A stretch of DNA of 64,000 bases from Halopseudomonas salina (GCF_008641105.1 NZ_VTTI01000014.1:1-64000); one strand, 5' to 3'. Shown: positions 9,325-19,999, counted from the first letter of the stretch. Notes: generated by a model from the sequence alone, not told the origin. Numbers and translations: made by a program.

Positions 9325-10656
9325 ATGGCTAAGCAAGGCGCTCTCTCAGGAATCAAACAAGGCGGCCTGACCGAACTTTGGACGCGACTGCGTTTTCTGT
9401 TCCTGGCAATCATTGTCTACCGCATCGGGGCGCATATCCCGGTTCCGGGTATAGATCCTGATCGTCTGGCCGAGCTGTTCAGACAGAATGAGGGTACCGT
9501 TCTTAGCCTGTTCAACATGTTCTCGGGTGGTGCATTGGAGCGGATGAGTATCTTTGCTCTGGGTATCATGCCGTACATCTCTGCGTCGATTATCATGCAG
9601 CTGATGACGGCGGTGAATCCCACCCTGGAGCAGTTGAAAAAGGAAGGTGAGTCCGGTCGGCGCAAGATAGCCCAGTACACGCGTTATCTGACGCTGGTTC
9701 TGGCGCTTGTGCAGGCGGTCGGGATGTCGGTAGGCCTCTCCAGTCAAGGCGTCGCGTTTGATACAGGGTTTGGCTTCTATTTCATAGCAGTCACCACCTT
9801 TGTGGCGGGCGCGATGTTCATGATGTGGCTGGGCGAACAGATCACCGAGCGGGGTATCGGCAACGGTATTTCCATGTTGATCTTCGCGGGTATCGTGGCT
9901 GGTCTGCCGAGCGCAATCGGGCAGTCCTTCGAGGCGGCGCGTCAGGGTGATATCAATATCTTCGCTCTGATTGCCATTGCCTTGTTGGCCATCGGTCTGG
10001 TGGCCTTCGTGGTCTTTGTTGAGCGCGGGCAGCGTCGGATTACCGTTAACTATGCCAAGCGTCAGCAAGGTCGCAAGGTGTTTGCTGCGCAAACCAGCCA
10101 CCTGCCGCTGAAAGTGAACATGGCAGGTGTGATTCCGGCGATCTTTGCCAGTAGCATCCTGTTGTTCCCTGCGTCGCTGGGTACATGGTTCGGTCAGGGC
10201 GAAGGTATGGGTTGGTTGCAAAGCGTCTCCCAGGCACTCGCTCCAGGCCAGCCGTTGAATATCATTCTGTTTACCGCAGGAATTGTTTTCTTCTGCTTCT
10301 TCTATACAGCGTTGATGTTCAACCCCAAGGACGTGGCAGAAAACCTCAAGAAGTCAGGTGCGTTTATTCCTGGTATCAGGCCTGGTGAGCAGTCGGCGCG
10401 CTATATTGATGGCGTACTGACACGGCTGACCATGTTTGGTGCCATGTATATGGCAGCGGTTTGTTTGCTGCCCCAGTTCCTGGTGGTATCGGCCAATGTG
10501 CCCTTCTATCTGGGTGGGACCTCACTGTTGATCGTTGTAGTGGTTGTGATGGACTTCATGTCCCAAGTACAATCGCACCTCGTTTCTCAGCAGTACGAGT
10601 CTCTTATGAAGAAATCCAACCTGAAAGGCTATGGCGGCAGCGGTATGCTGCGCTGA
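9325..10656 (+). CDS. secY: Protein translocase channel subunit SecY
   Basis: SecY is the ten-helix inner membrane pore that works with SecE, SecG and SecA. It has 443 residues. Visible are the N-terminal amphipathic stretch, TM2 plug region ([20 protein letters not shown]), and cytosolic loop C5 with [13 protein letters not shown]. It is translated from ATG immediately after the rplO stop, so translational coupling is likely. Confidence 0.98.
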   Translation: MAKQGALSGIKQGGLTELWTRLRFLFLAIIVYRIGAHIPVPGIDPDRLAELFRQNEGTVLSLFNMFSGGALERMSIFALGIMPYISASIIMQLMTAVNPTLEQLKKEGESGRRKIAQYTRYLTLVLALVQAVGMSVGLSSQGVAFDTGFGFYFIAVTTFVAGAMFMMWLGEQITERGIGNGISMLIFAGIVAGLPSAIGQSFEAARQGDINIFALIAIALLAIGLVAFVVFVERGQRRITVNYAKRQQGRKVFAAQTSHLPLKVNMAGVIPAIFASSILLFPASLGTWFGQGEGMGWLQSVSQALAPGQPLNIILFTAGIVFFCFFYTALMFNPKDVAENLKKSGAFIPGIRPGEQSARYIDGVLTRLTMFGAMYMAAVCLLPQFLVVSANVPFYLGGTSLLIVVVVVMDFMSQVQSHLVSQQYESLMKKSNLKGYGGSGMLR

Positions 10657-10680
10657 GATGCCAGGTTCTAGGAGTCAGTT

Positions 10681-10797
10681 ATGAAAGTTGGAGCATCGGT
10701 CAAGAAGCTTTGCCGTAACTGCAAGATCATCCGCCGCAATGGTAGCGTCCGTGTGATTTGTGCAGCTGAGCCCCGTCACAAACAGCGCCAGGGTTAA
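10681..10797 (+). CDS. rpmJ: 50S ribosomal protein L36, zinc-binding form
   Basis: A 38-residue protein, [20 protein letters not shown] and onward to RQG. It carries the zinc set C11, C14, C27 and H33, so this is the C+ form. The SD TAGGAG lies 7-12 nt upstream. Last gene of the spc group; a hairpin terminator follows. Confidence 0.96.
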   Translation: MKVGASVKKLCRNCKIIRRNGSVRVICAAEPRHKQRQG

Positions 10798-10839
10798 TTT
10801 TTACCCTATCTGTTTGTCGACTACGTCTCAGGATAACCG

Positions 10840-10867
10840 CCACTCGGCCAGATAACTGGTCGGGTGG
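10840..10867 (+). terminator. Terminator between the spc and alpha operons
   Basis: CCACTCGGCCAG and CTGGTCGGGTGG form a 12-bp stem with two G-T wobbles and an ATAA loop, followed by TTGATTTTTATTT. It separates rpmJ from the rpsM leader. Confidence 0.85.
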
Positions 10868-10888
10868 TTGATTTTTATTTATGTTAGC

Positions 10889-10946
10889 GCTACCCTACTG
10901 CACCCTTTTTCTCACAACCTATGTTGTTTTGGTTGAGTAGAGTAGC
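10889..10946 (+). promoter_or_regulatory. Alpha-operon leader structure before rpsM
   Basis: GCTACCCTACT (10889-10899) pairs with AGTAGAGTAGC (10936-10946) with a single C-A mismatch. It encloses an inner stem CTC/AACC with GGTT/GAG around the TATGTTGTTTT loop. The rpsM ATG is 21 nt downstream. In E. coli S4 represses from a pseudoknotted leader in this position. Equivalence is inferred from position and structure only. Confidence 0.6.
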
Positions 10947-10967
10947 TGTCAGACGGAGTAAATTTGG

Positions 10968-11324
10968 ATGGCCCGTATTGCAGGCGTCAACATCCCGGAT
11001 AACAAACATACTGTTATCTCATTGACCTATATCTTTGGTATCGGTCAAACCAAGGCACAGAAAATCTGTGCGGCCACTGGCATTGCGCCCAGTGCAAAAA
11101 TCAAGGATCTAAGCGAGGAGCAGGTTGATCTGCTGCGCACCGAGGTGGGCAAGAACAACACTGAAGGTGACCTGCGTCGTGCGATCAACATGAACGTCAA
11201 GCGTCTCATGGATCTCGGTTGTTATCGTGGTCTGCGTCACCGTAAGGGCCTTCCGGTCCGCGGTCAGCGCACCAAGACTAACGCCCGTACCCGTAAGGGT
11301 CCGCGCAAGCCGATCCGTAAGTAA
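10968..11324 (+). CDS. rpsM: 30S ribosomal protein S13
   Basis: S13 lies in the 30S head, forming bridges B1a/b and contacting P-site tRNA. It has 118 residues ([15 protein letters not shown]) with the helix-two-turn-helix and Arg/Lys-rich C-terminus (GPRKPIRK). First gene of the alpha operon, preceded by a 170-nt gap holding a terminator and a folded leader. Confidence 0.98.
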   Translation: MARIAGVNIPDNKHTVISLTYIFGIGQTKAQKICAATGIAPSAKIKDLSEEQVDLLRTEVGKNNTEGDLRRAINMNVKRLMDLGCYRGLRHRKGLPVRGQRTKTNARTRKGPRKPIRK

Positions 11325-11344
11325 ACGCGAAGGAATATACAGAT

Positions 11345-11734
11345 ATGGCTAAGCCTGCTGCTCGTGTACGTAAGAAAGTAAAAAAGACGGTGGTTGATGG
11401 GATCGCCCACATCCACGCGTCTTTCAACAACACCATCATTACCATTACCGACCGTCAGGGCAACGCTCTGAGCTGGGCGACTTCTGGTGGTTCCGGTTTC
11501 CGTGGTTCGCGTAAAAGCACCCCCTTTGCTGCCCAGGTTGCAGCTGAGCGTGCTGGTCAGGCTGCTCTGGAATACGGTCTGAAAAACCTAGACGTTAACG
11601 TGAAGGGCCCAGGCCCGGGTCGTGAGTCGGCTGTTCGTGCTCTGAACTCTTGTGGCTACAAGATCAGCGGCATCACCGATGTCACCCCCATCCCACATAA
11701 CGGCTGTCGCCCGCCTAAAAAGCGCCGCGTGTAA
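11345..11734 (+). CDS. rpsK: 30S ribosomal protein S11
   Basis: S11 forms the 30S platform near the E site. It has 129 residues; the conserved [15 protein letters not shown] and [19 protein letters not shown]-terminus are intact. Confidence 0.98.
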   Translation: MAKPAARVRKKVKKTVVDGIAHIHASFNNTIITITDRQGNALSWATSGGSGFRGSRKSTPFAAQVAAERAGQAALEYGLKNLDVNVKGPGPGRESAVRALNSCGYKISGITDVTPIPHNGCRPPKKRRV

Positions 11735-11747
11735 CCAGGAGACGGAA

Positions 11748-12368
11748 ATGGCTAGATATATTGGTCCCAAGTGTAAACTGTCTCGTCGCGAAGGCACTGA
11801 CCTGTTCTTGAAGAGCGGCGCCCGTGCTATCGAATCCAAGTGCAAGCTGGACAGCCCTCCAGGTGTGCATGGTCAGCGTCGTGGTCGTCTCTCCGAGTAC
11901 GGCACCCAGCTGCGCGAGAAACAGAAAGTTCGTCGTATCTACGGCATCCTCGAGCGTCAGTTCAGCAACTATTACAAGGAAGCTGCCCGTCTCAAGGGCC
12001 CGACCGGTGATAACCTGCTGCAACTGCTCGAGCGTCGCCTGGATAACGTTGTATATCGTATGGGGTTCGGTTCGACTCGTGCAGAAGCGCGTCAACTGGT
12101 CTCGCACAAGGCAATCAGCGTCAATGGCAAAACCGTTAACATCGCTTCGTTCCTGGTGTCCCCAGGCGACGTGGTTGCTGTTCGCGAAAAGGCCAAGAAC
12201 CAGTTGCGTATCGGCGGTTCTCTGGAGCTCGCAGCGCAGCGCGGCCAATCCGAGTGGTTGGAAGTAGATGCAGCGAAGAAGGAAGGTGTCTTTAAAAGCC
12301 TGCCCTCACGGAGTGATCTGTACGCCGACATCAACGAGAACTTGATCGTCGAGCTTTACTCCAAGTAA
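11748..12368 (+). CDS. rpsD: 30S ribosomal protein S4
   Basis: S4 starts 16S rRNA assembly and, in E. coli, represses the alpha operon. I chose ATG 11748 ([16 protein letters not shown]), giving 206 residues. An S4 RNA-binding domain lies at about 95-160 ([13 protein letters not shown]). The SD is CAGGAGACGG. Confidence 0.97.
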   Translation: MARYIGPKCKLSRREGTDLFLKSGARAIESKCKLDSPPGVHGQRRGRLSEYGTQLREKQKVRRIYGILERQFSNYYKEAARLKGPTGDNLLQLLERRLDNVVYRMGFGSTRAEARQLVSHKAISVNGKTVNIASFLVSPGDVVAVREKAKNQLRIGGSLELAAQRGQSEWLEVDAAKKEGVFKSLPSRSDLYADINENLIVELYSK

Positions 12369-12393
12369 GCGTCAGACAGCAAAAGGTGCCCCC

Positions 12394-13395
12394 ATGCAGA
12401 GTTCGGTTACCGAGTTTCTAACACCACGTCATATTGACGTACAGGAAACCTCGCCCACGCGTGCCAAGATTACTCTTGAGCCGCTTGAGCGTGGTTTCGG
12501 CCATACCCTGGGCAATGCGCTTCGTCGTATTCTGCTCTCCTCCATGCCCGGTTGTGCCGTGGTAGAGGCGGAAATCGACGGCGTTTTGCATGAGTACAGC
12601 GCCATCGAAGGCGTTCAGGAAGATGTCATCGAGATCCTGCTGAACCTGAAAGGTCTGGCAGTCAAGATGCACGGCCGTGATCATGTGACCCTGACCCTGT
12701 CCAAAAAAGGACCGGGTCAGGTGACCGCAGCTGATATTCAGCTGGATCACGATGTCGAAATCATCAACCCAGACCACCTGATTGCTACCTTGTCCGACAA
12801 TGGTTCGCTGAATCTTAAACTGACCGTGGCCCGTGGCCGTGGTTACGAGCCAGCTGACGCACGTCAGACTGACGATGATGAAAGCCGTTCTATCGGCCGG
12901 TTGCAGCTTGACGCCACATATACCCCGGTTCGCCGTGTGGCCTATGTTGTTGAAAGCGCCCGTGTCGAGCAGCGCACCAACCTGGACAAGCTGGTTATTG
13001 ACCTGGAAACCAACGGAACGCTGGATGCTGAAGAAGCTATCCGCCGTGCTGCGACCATCCTGCAACAGCAGCTGGCCGCCTTCGTTGACCTGAAAGGTGA
13101 GAACGAGCCCGTTGTTGAGCAGCAGGAAGACGAGATTGATCCGATTCTGCTGCGTCCGGTTGATGACCTTGAGCTGACTGTACGTTCAGCCAACTGTCTG
13201 AAAGCCGAAAATATCTACTATATTGGCGATCTGATCCAGCGTACCGAAGTGGAACTGCTGAAGACCCCGAACCTGGGCAAGAAGTCCCTGACCGAGATCA
13301 AGGATGTTCTGGCCTCGCGTGGTCTGTCACTGGGTATGCGTCTGGACAACTGGCCGCCTGCAAGCTTGAAGAAGGACGACAAGGTTTCGGCCTGA
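12394..13395 (+). CDS. rpoA: RNA polymerase alpha subunit
   Basis: The alpha subunit dimerises to start RNA polymerase assembly, and its C-terminal domain contacts UP elements and activators. It has 333 residues. The N-terminal domain carries [20 protein letters not shown]. An acidic linker ([10 protein letters not shown]) leads to the C-terminal helix-hairpin-helix domain ([31 protein letters not shown]). Confidence 0.99.
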   Translation: MQSSVTEFLTPRHIDVQETSPTRAKITLEPLERGFGHTLGNALRRILLSSMPGCAVVEAEIDGVLHEYSAIEGVQEDVIEILLNLKGLAVKMHGRDHVTLTLSKKGPGQVTAADIQLDHDVEIINPDHLIATLSDNGSLNLKLTVARGRGYEPADARQTDDDESRSIGRLQLDATYTPVRRVAYVVESARVEQRTNLDKLVIDLETNGTLDAEEAIRRAATILQQQLAAFVDLKGENEPVVEQQEDEIDPILLRPVDDLELTVRSANCLKAENIYYIGDLIQRTEVELLKTPNLGKKSLTEIKDVLASRGLSLGMRLDNWPPASLKKDDKVSA

Positions 13396-13421
13396 TCGTC
13401 CTGACACCGAGGAATTGAGAG

Positions 13422-13805
13422 ATGCGTCATCGTAAAAGTGGTCGTCACCTGAGTCGGACCAGCTCGCACCGTAATGCCATGTTCCAGAACATGGCGGTGT
13501 CGCTGTTCGAAAACGAACTGATCAAGACTACTCTGCCCAAGGCCAAGGAATTGCGCCGTGTTGCAGAGCCGCTGATCACCCTGGCGAAAGAAGATACTGT
13601 CGCCAATCGCCGTCTGGCATTTGACCGCACTCGCAGCAAAGAAGCTGTTGGTAAGCTGTTCAATGACCTGGGCAAGCGTTATGCCGAACGTCCCGGCGGT
13701 TATGTGCGTATTCTCAAGTGCGGTTTCCGCGCTGGTGATTCTGCGCCCATGGCTTACGTCGAGCTGGTCGATCGCCCTGACCTGGCTGCTGCCAGCGAAG
13801 AGTAA
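13422..13805 (+). CDS. rplQ: 50S ribosomal protein L17
   Basis: L17 lies by the tunnel exit. It has 127 residues ([18 protein letters not shown]). It ends the alpha operon; a strong terminator follows within 15 nt. Confidence 0.98.
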   Translation: MRHRKSGRHLSRTSSHRNAMFQNMAVSLFENELIKTTLPKAKELRRVAEPLITLAKEDTVANRRLAFDRTRSKEAVGKLFNDLGKRYAERPGGYVRILKCGFRAGDSAPMAYVELVDRPDLAAASEE

Positions 13806-13818
13806 TAGCCAAGCGCTA

Positions 13819-13850
13819 GAAAAAACCGGACCTTGTGTCCGGTTTTTTTG
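13819..13850 (+). terminator. Strong terminator after rplQ
   Basis: AAAAAACCGGAC, a short TTGT loop region and GTCCGGTTTTTTT form a stem with A-run and T-run flanks, so it can work in both directions. It ends the ribosomal block. Confidence 0.93.
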
Positions 13851-13930
13851 TGGCTGGTATTTGGGTATTCGGAGTCTTGTGTATTCAGAGAGATCGAACA
13901 GTTGGACTTGAGTTTGGTGCTAGCTGCGGA

Positions 13931-14024
13931 ACCGTTAGCCCTTCCCATGACACGCTACAAGCCGTCCCTGGGGCTCGTCGTCGCACGTCCCTGTGCTCCG
14001 ACGGTCATGGGAAGGGCTGACGGT
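13931..14024. repeat. 94-bp inverted-repeat element (MITE/REP-like)
   Basis: The 21-nt arms (13931-13951 and 14004-14024) are reverse complements except for one T that would form a G-U pair in RNA. The arms contain AGCCCTTCCCATGAC and GTCATGGGAAGGGCT. The 52-nt centre has a secondary hairpin (CGTCG/CGACG with CAC/GTG), and GTCCCTG occurs twice. No ORF is plausible. I noticed no second copy in the window. It fills much of the rplQ-uvrA gap (13806-14094), which otherwise holds only the rplQ terminator. Confidence 0.75.
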
Positions 14025-14094
14025 CCCTCAGCAATCGAGCTTCCCGCAAGCCGCAACTTAAAGCCTCTTCGAGAGTAAGCGGTTTTTCCCAGGC

Positions 14095-16926
14095 TCAGCT
14101 ATCCCGCTTCAGCAGCGGCCCAAGGAAGCTACCGGTATGCGAGTGCGCCATTGCAGCCACCTGCTCCGGTGTTCCCGTCGCAATGATCTTGCCACCACGT
14201 GAGCCCCCCTCTGGTCCCAGATCGACGATCCAGTCTGCAGTCTTGATCACATCCAGATTGTGTTCGATCACCACCAGGGTATTGCCGTGATCGCGTAGGC
14301 GGTGCAGCACGTCCAGCAGTTGCTGAATGTCGGCAAAGTGCAGGCCGGTTGTCGGCTCGTCGAGGATATACAGGGTTTTGCCGGTATCACGCTTGGACAG
14401 CTCGCGGGCGAGCTTCACCCGCTGTGCTTCACCACCGGACAACGTGGTAGCGGACTGGCCCAGGCGAATGTAGGACAGGCCCACGTCAATCAAGGTCTGT
14501 AGCTTGCGGGCCAGGGCCGGGACGGCCTCGAAGAACTCGCGGGCTTCCTCGATGGTGAACTCCAGTACTTCATGGATGTTCTTGCCCTTGTATTTGATCT
14601 CCAGCGTCTCGCGGTTGTAGCGCTTGCTCTTGCACACATCGCAGGGCACGTAGATGTCCGGCAGAAAGTGCATTTCCACTTTGATCAGGCCGTCGCCCTG
14701 ACAGGCTTCGCAGCGACCGCCCTTGACGTTGAACGAGAACCGGCCGGCCTTGTAGCCACGCGAGCGGGCTTCCTGGGTGCCGGCGAACAGCTCGCGGATA
14801 GGGGTGAACAGGCCGGTGTAGGTAGCCGGGTTGGAGCGGGGAGTTCGGCCGATCGGGCTCTGGTCGATATCCACTACCTTGTCCAGATGCTCCATCCCGT
14901 GGAAACTGTCGTAGGGCGCAGCCTCCAGGGTGGTGGCGCCATTGAGTTCGGTGGCGGTGATCGGGTGCAAGGTGTTGTTGATCAGGGTGGATTTGCCTGA
15001 TCCTGATACGCCGGTGACACAGGTCATCAGGCCAGTCGGGATTTCCAGGGTAACGTTCTGCAGGTTGTTCCCGCGAGCGCCCTTGAGCTGCAACCAGCCG
15101 TCTTTTTTCGGTACATGTCGTTTTGCTGGAACGGGGATCTTCACCTTGCCAGACAGGTATTGTCCGGTGAGCGAATTGGGATTGTCCATGACCTCTTGGG
15201 GTGTGCCCTGGGCAACGATCTGGCCGCCGTGCACGCCGGCACCTGGGCCGATATCAACTACGTAGTCGGATTGGCGGATGGCGTCTTCGTCATGCTCTAC
15301 GACGATTACCGTGTTACCGATATCGCGTAGATGCACGAGGGTGGAAAGCAGGCGCTCGTTGTCCCGTTGGTGCAGGCCGATGGAGGGCTCATCGAGAATG
15401 TACATGACGCCCACCAGTCCAGCGCCGATTTGGCTGGCCAAGCGAATACGCTGCGCTTCGCCACCGGAAAGTGTGTCGGCGCTACGATCCAGTGATAGGT
15501 AATCCAGGCCGACGTTGACCAGAAACATCAGGCGCGCGCGAATTTCCTTGAGGATCTTCTCGGCAATTTCACCGCGGCTGCCGTCAAGGCTGAGCTGACC
15601 GAAATACTCCGCTGCTTCTCCAACCGGCAGGGTCGTAACGCCCGGCAGGTTGCGTCCGTCGATGAACACATGCCTTGCCTCGCGACGCAGGCGCGCGCCG
15701 TGGCAGGCGGGGCAGGGCTGGGTGCTCAGGTACTTGGCCAGTTCTTCGCGTACGCTCTGGGACTCGGTCTCGCGGTAGCGACGCTCCAGGTTGGGGACGA
15801 TACCTTCGAACGGGTGTTCGCGTTTGACTATATCGCCACGGTCATTCAGATAACGAAAGGAAACCTTGTCGGTGCCGGTGCCGTGCAGCACCAGTTTCTG
15901 GTGTTTTTCGCCGAGTTTGCCGAAGGGCTCCTCCAGTGATATGCCGAAGTGTTCCGCCAGGGAGCTGAGCATCTGGAAATAATAAACGTTGCGTCTGTCC
16001 CAACCGCGTATGGCGCCTTCGGCAAGGGTCAGTTCGCTGTTAACCAGTCGCTTGGCATCAAAGAACTGTTTCACCCCCAGGCCATCGCAGGTCGGGCAGG
16101 CGCCGGCGGGGTTGTTGAAAGAGAACAGGCGGGGCTCCAGTTCGCTGATGGAGTGTCCGCATTTAGGGCAGGCGAACTTGGCGCTAAAGGTGGTTTCCTG
16201 TCCTTCCTCGCCGTCCATTGGCGCGATGATGGCGATGCCGTCGGCCAGGTTCAAACAGGTCTCGAACGACTCGGCCAGGCGTAGCTGAAGATCTTCGCGG
16301 ACTTTAAAACGGTCTACGACGACTTCGATGGTGTGCTTGCGGTTTTTCTCCAGCGCAGGTGCTTCATCCAGATCGTGGACGCGGCCGTTGATGCGCGCGC
16401 GAACAAATCCCTGTGCCCGAAGCTCGTCCAGTAAGGCCAGGTGCTCGCCCTTGCGTTCGCGCATAACCGGCGCGAGGAGCATCAATTTGGCGCCCTCAGG
16501 CATGGCCAGAACCTGATCGACCATCTGGCTGACAGTCTGTGCCGCCAACGGGAGGTCGTGGTCCGGACACCGAGGCTCACCGACGCGGGCAAACAGCAGG
16601 CGCAGGTAATCGTATATCTCGGTAATGGTGCCCACAGTTGAGCGTGGGTTGTGTGACGTTGATTTCTGTTCGATGGAAATGGCCGGCGAAAGCCCCTCGA
16701 TGTGATCGACATCGGGTTTTTCCATCATCGACAGAAACTGACGAGCGTAGGCCGAGAGGGATTCAACGTAACGTCGCTGACCCTCGGCATACAGCGTGTC
16801 AAACGCGAGTGAAGACTTGCCCGAGCCCGATAGCCCGGTGATGACGATCAACTTGTCACGCGGCAGATCAAGGTCAATGTTCTTCAGGTTGTGGGTGCGT
16901 GCCCCACGAATCAGGATGGTATCCAC
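14095..16926 (-). CDS. uvrA: Excinuclease ABC subunit A
   Basis: UvrA is the damage-recognition ATPase of nucleotide excision repair and loads UvrB. The start is GTG 16926 ([15 protein letters not shown]), with GGGGA 8 nt upstream, giving 943 residues; the longer frame to 16989 lacks family support. Seen in order: Walker A GLSGSGKS near 31; zinc finger CPKC..CPTC; signature [12 protein letters not shown]; a second Walker [10 protein letters not shown]; zinc finger CEAC..CDVC; and a second [12 protein letters not shown]. It is transcribed away from the MFS gene. No full LexA palindrome is visible at its promoter. Confidence 0.98.
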   Translation of the reverse strand: MDTILIRGARTHNLKNIDLDLPRDKLIVITGLSGSGKSSLAFDTLYAEGQRRYVESLSAYARQFLSMMEKPDVDHIEGLSPAISIEQKSTSHNPRSTVGTITEIYDYLRLLFARVGEPRCPDHDLPLAAQTVSQMVDQVLAMPEGAKLMLLAPVMRERKGEHLALLDELRAQGFVRARINGRVHDLDEAPALEKNRKHTIEVVVDRFKVREDLQLRLAESFETCLNLADGIAIIAPMDGEEGQETTFSAKFACPKCGHSISELEPRLFSFNNPAGACPTCDGLGVKQFFDAKRLVNSELTLAEGAIRGWDRRNVYYFQMLSSLAEHFGISLEEPFGKLGEKHQKLVLHGTGTDKVSFRYLNDRGDIVKREHPFEGIVPNLERRYRETESQSVREELAKYLSTQPCPACHGARLRREARHVFIDGRNLPGVTTLPVGEAAEYFGQLSLDGSRGEIAEKILKEIRARLMFLVNVGLDYLSLDRSADTLSGGEAQRIRLASQIGAGLVGVMYILDEPSIGLHQRDNERLLSTLVHLRDIGNTVIVVEHDEDAIRQSDYVVDIGPGAGVHGGQIVAQGTPQEVMDNPNSLTGQYLSGKVKIPVPAKRHVPKKDGWLQLKGARGNNLQNVTLEIPTGLMTCVTGVSGSGKSTLINNTLHPITATELNGATTLEAAPYDSFHGMEHLDKVVDIDQSPIGRTPRSNPATYTGLFTPIRELFAGTQEARSRGYKAGRFSFNVKGGRCEACQGDGLIKVEMHFLPDIYVPCDVCKSKRYNRETLEIKYKGKNIHEVLEFTIEEAREFFEAVPALARKLQTLIDVGLSYIRLGQSATTLSGGEAQRVKLARELSKRDTGKTLYILDEPTTGLHFADIQQLLDVLHRLRDHGNTLVVIEHNLDVIKTADWIVDLGPEGGSRGGKIIATGTPEQVAAMAHSHTGSFLGPLLKRDS

Positions 16927-16959
16927 AGTACATTTCCCCAACGACCAGCAAAGCCGGAC

Positions 16960-16989
16960 AGTATACGTGCTCGGGGCTCTGAGCGGCAA
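16960..16989 (-). promoter_or_regulatory. Likely uvrA promoter
   Basis: On the minus strand TTGCCG (16989-16984), an 18-nt spacer and TATACT (16965-16960, 5 of 6 matches to consensus) lie 33 nt upstream of the GTG start. Only a half-site resembling a LexA box (TATACTGT) overlaps the -10 region. Confidence 0.6.
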
Positions 16990-17137
16990 AAACCCGGGGG
17001 GAAGTTCAGGTGCCGGCGGGGTGCTTTTGCAACTTCACGTGTCCATTACCGCAGGTAACCGACGCGCTGCCGTCCAGGGGTAAGCGTGATAGAATCCGGC
17101 CCCTTCATTTCAACCGTTTCATATAACAGGAATATCA

Positions 17138-18559
17138 ATGCATCAGTCCGATCGCATGTCATCCAGCGAGCAGCGCGCAGCGAGTTCGCTGGCAGCCGTT
17201 TTTGCGTTTCGGATGCTCGGTCTGTTCATGGTTCTGCCTGTTTTGGCTACCTATGGCGGCAGCCTGGCGGGAGCGACGCCTTTGCTGATCGGTGTAGCGA
17301 TTGGCGCATATGGCTTAACTCAAGCATTTTTACAAATCCCGTTCGGAATGCTGTCTGATCGTATCGGGCGCAAACCGGTTATTGTCGGGGGCCTGATCCT
17401 ATTTGCCCTGGGCGGCTTGCTCGCAGCCCAGGCTGACAGTATGCAGGGCATCATTCTTGGCCGCATTGTGCAGGGTGCGGGCGCCATTGCCGCTGCTGTC
17501 ATGGCGATGGTGGCGGATCTGACCAGGGAACAGCATCGCACCAAGGCAATGGCGATGATAGGCATGAGCATAGGCGTGTCCTTTGCTCTGGCAATGGTCG
17601 CAGGGCCGTTAATTGCCGCACGGACTGGCCTGGAAGGTGTCTTTTACGCAACGGTGATTCTTGCACTGATCGGTATTGTACTGGTTATCTGGGTCGTACC
17701 GCCGGTTGCGCGCGCCGAGAGACACCGGGATGCGGGTGTGATTGCGGCCAGCTTCTGGCCCAGTCTGCGTAACCCGGAGTTACTGCGGCTGAACTACGGC
17801 ATCGCGATGTTGCACGCGATTCTGATGGCCAGCTTTGTTGCTATTCCCCTGGCCTTGCAGGAGAACGCAGGACTGCCCCGTGACGATCATTGGTGGGTGT
17901 ATTTCTGCGCGCTGCTGGTTTCATTTTTTGCAATGGTACCCTTTATCATTTTTGCCGAGCGTAAACGCCAGGTCAAAGCTGTGGTGCTTGGTGCGATCAC
18001 TTTGCTTGTGCTGGTCCAGCCGTTGCTCTGGCTCAGTGCCAATTCGTTGCCGTGGCTGGTAACGGCCATCGTTCTGTTCTTTATCGGATTCAATCTTCTG
18101 GAAGCCACGTTACCTTCGCTGTTAAGCAAAATTGCGCCGGCAGGCGGCAAGGGAACGGCAATGGGAATCTATTCCACCAGCCAGTTCCTTGGCGCTGCGC
18201 TGGGCGGGGTACTCGGCGGTGCCGTATTCGGTGCTTATGGGCTGGGAGGGGTATTTGCCTGCTGCGCCGCCCTCGGACTGTCCTGGTTGCTGATTGGTGT
18301 TAAGATGCGCCAACCAGCCTACGTGTCCAGTTTTCGTCTGCCGTTGCCCCATGAGCTTGTTCGGGATGAGGCGTTGCTCCGGCGCATTCTTGCCGTACCG
18401 GGTGTTACGGAGGCGGTCATCGTGGCTGAAGAAGCAGCCGCTTATATCAAAGTCGATACGCAGGTGCTGGATCGTCAGGGGCTCGAACACGCGGTAGCCG
18501 CAGCGTGTAACCCGGACCCGGTATCGCCAGCCAGCATCACGCCGCACACAGGAGATTGA
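17138..18559 (+). CDS. YajR-like MFS transporter with C-terminal YAM-type domain
   Basis: A 473-residue major facilitator protein with twelve predicted membrane helices. The signature loop MLSDRIGRKPVIVGG lies at about 70-84 and TM4-5 carries GAGAIAAAVMAMVADLTREQHRTKAMA. After TM12 a roughly 75-residue soluble tail (LLRRILAVPGVTEAVIVAEEAAAYIKVD) matches the ferredoxin-like domain of E. coli YajR. The substrate is unknown; homologues are called multidrug or drug-proton antiporters without proof. It shares the uvrA-ssb location with its Pseudomonas orthologue and precedes ssb by 3 nt, suggesting co-transcription. Confidence 0.88.
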   Translation: MHQSDRMSSSEQRAASSLAAVFAFRMLGLFMVLPVLATYGGSLAGATPLLIGVAIGAYGLTQAFLQIPFGMLSDRIGRKPVIVGGLILFALGGLLAAQADSMQGIILGRIVQGAGAIAAAVMAMVADLTREQHRTKAMAMIGMSIGVSFALAMVAGPLIAARTGLEGVFYATVILALIGIVLVIWVVPPVARAERHRDAGVIAASFWPSLRNPELLRLNYGIAMLHAILMASFVAIPLALQENAGLPRDDHWWVYFCALLVSFFAMVPFIIFAERKRQVKAVVLGAITLLVLVQPLLWLSANSLPWLVTAIVLFFIGFNLLEATLPSLLSKIAPAGGKGTAMGIYSTSQFLGAALGGVLGGAVFGAYGLGGVFACCAALGLSWLLIGVKMRQPAYVSSFRLPLPHELVRDEALLRRILAVPGVTEAVIVAEEAAAYIKVDTQVLDRQGLEHAVAAACNPDPVSPASITPHTGD

Positions 18560-18562
18560 GAA

Positions 18563-19060
18563 ATGGCCAGAGGCGTCAACAAGGTAATTCTAATTGGTAA
18601 CGTCGGGGGCGATCCCGAAGTACGTTATCTGCCCAATGGTAACGCCGTTGCCAACATTACCCTCGCTACCAGCGATAGCTGGAAGGACAAGCAAACCGGT
18701 CAGCAGCAGGAACGCACCGAGTGGCACCGAGTGGTGTTTTTTGGTCGTATCGCCGAGGTTGTGGGTGAGTATGTACGCAAGGGCTCGAAGATGTATATCG
18801 AAGGCCGTTTGCAGACCCGCGAGTGGGAAAAGGACGGTGTGAAGCGCTATACCACCGAAATCGTTGTGGATATAGGCGGCCAGATGCAGTTGCTCGATGG
18901 CAAGCCCCAGGGCGGCGAGCAGGGTATGGCGCCACGTCCGCAGCAGCAGCGTCCGGCCCAACAGCCAGCCCAGAGACCGGCTCAACAGGCGCCGCAGCAA
19001 TCCGCTCCGCAGCAGCCCGCGCCCGACTATGACAGCTTCGACGACGATATCCCGTTCTAG
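18563..19060 (+). CDS. ssb: Single-stranded DNA-binding protein
   Basis: SSB coats single-stranded DNA and recruits repair and replication partners. It has 165 residues: an OB-fold of about 110 residues beginning [21 protein letters not shown], a Gln/Pro-rich linker ([16 protein letters not shown]), and the partner-binding acidic tip DSFDDDIPF. The SD GGAG lies in the end of the MFS gene. Confidence 0.98.
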   Translation: MARGVNKVILIGNVGGDPEVRYLPNGNAVANITLATSDSWKDKQTGQQQERTEWHRVVFFGRIAEVVGEYVRKGSKMYIEGRLQTREWEKDGVKRYTTEIVVDIGGQMQLLDGKPQGGEQGMAPRPQQQRPAQQPAQRPAQQAPQQSAPQQPAPDYDSFDDDIPF

Positions 19061-19098
19061 GTCATACCTTAGACTTGAATATAAAGTGCTAACCAGAG

Positions 19099-19117
19099 GC
19101 CCCCGACATTCGGGGGC
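19099..19117 (+). terminator. Hairpin after ssb
   Basis: GCCCCCGA-CAT-TCGGGGGC forms a perfect 8-bp stem followed by a weak TTCGTGG tail. It probably ends the yajR-ssb transcript. The remaining 150 nt before the phosphatase gene show no clear signal. Confidence 0.7.
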
Positions 19118-19273
19118 TTCGTGGTTCTGGGTCAGATTGGCTCTTGCTCGTCGGCAGGTACACTGTGCTAACGTACTGCGCTTGCAGGCCGGCAGCCTCT
19201 GCTATCGGCGAACTGGACAGAGTATTTCCGGTTTGCTGTATGTGGCCAGAAAGACACTTTGTGAAGATTGACG

Positions 19274-19951
19274 ATGACTGAAATCTATTTTGTACGCCAT
19301 GGCCAGGCCTCCTTTGGCTCCAGTAACTATGATCAGCTCTCGGAAAAGGGCCATCAACAGGCCAGACTGCTGGGAACATATTTTCAGCAACGCGGTATGC
19401 ATTTTGACCACGTGCTGATGGGCGACATGGTACGGCACCGGGAAACGGCTCAGGGTATTGCGCAGTCACTGCAACTTGACGAGTCTGCCTTTGAGATCTT
19501 CAGGGAGCTTAACGAGTTTGATTTTCATGCCATCCTGGCTGCTTACACCGCTCAGTTTCCTGATCAGGCGCTGCCTGATAAACCTGCTGTGGCTGATTTC
19601 TTCAAAAGGCTGCGGCAAGGCATCATGCTCTGGTCGCGCGGCGAGCTTGAGGGCGATTTGCCAGAAACCTGGACTGACTTTTCAGTGCGTGTTGAGCGCG
19701 TGAAGATGGACATCATGGCCCGCTGTACCGGCAAGCGAGTGCTTGCAGTCAGTTCGGGCGGCGCCATCGCAATGCTGGTCAGTCAGTTGCTCAGAGCTCC
19801 CAGTGAAACCATGATCGAGCTGAATTTGCAGACGCGTAATACAGCACTGATTCATTGCGTTTTCAACCAGCGCAACATGCGTCTGAGCAGCTTCAACAGT
19901 GTGCCTCATCTGGATGATCCGGCGCATCAGGCGCTGATAACTTACGCCTGA
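19274..19951 (+). CDS. Histidine phosphatase family protein
   Basis: A 225-residue phosphoglycerate-mutase-type phosphatase. The catalytic RHG motif is at the N-terminus (IYFVRHGQASF), and the second conserved histidine region is VLAVSSGGAIAMLVSQ. In that segment the usual SHGG appears as SSGG, so the second catalytic histidine seems replaced by serine. I chose ATG 19274 over TTG 19268. The substrate is unknown. It is upstream of a dehydrogenase-like gene on the same strand. Confidence 0.85.
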   Translation: MTEIYFVRHGQASFGSSNYDQLSEKGHQQARLLGTYFQQRGMHFDHVLMGDMVRHRETAQGIAQSLQLDESAFEIFRELNEFDFHAILAAYTAQFPDQALPDKPAVADFFKRLRQGIMLWSRGELEGDLPETWTDFSVRVERVKMDIMARCTGKRVLAVSSGGAIAMLVSQLLRAPSETMIELNLQTRNTALIHCVFNQRNMRLSSFNSVPHLDDPAHQALITYA

Positions 19952-19980
19952 TGCGCCCTTGCGGTAATCCAGGCGCGCGG

Positions 19981-19999
19981 TGAGGCCTCGGGGGCCTCA
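19981..19999 (+). repeat. Small palindromic hairpin before the dehydrogenase gene
   Basis: TGAGGCC-TCGGG-GGCCTCA makes a perfect 7-bp stem 28 nt before the next ATG. There is no T-run, so it is not a clear terminator. Confidence 0.5.

Noticed and set aside
16942..16965. LexA (SOS) box before uvrA
   Set aside because: Only a half-site TATACTGT is present; no CTG-N10-CAG palindrome near the promoter.
16927..16989. Longer UvrA start at 16989
   Set aside because: The added 21 residues have no family match and run through the predicted promoter; GTG 16926 has a good SD and normal UvrA start.
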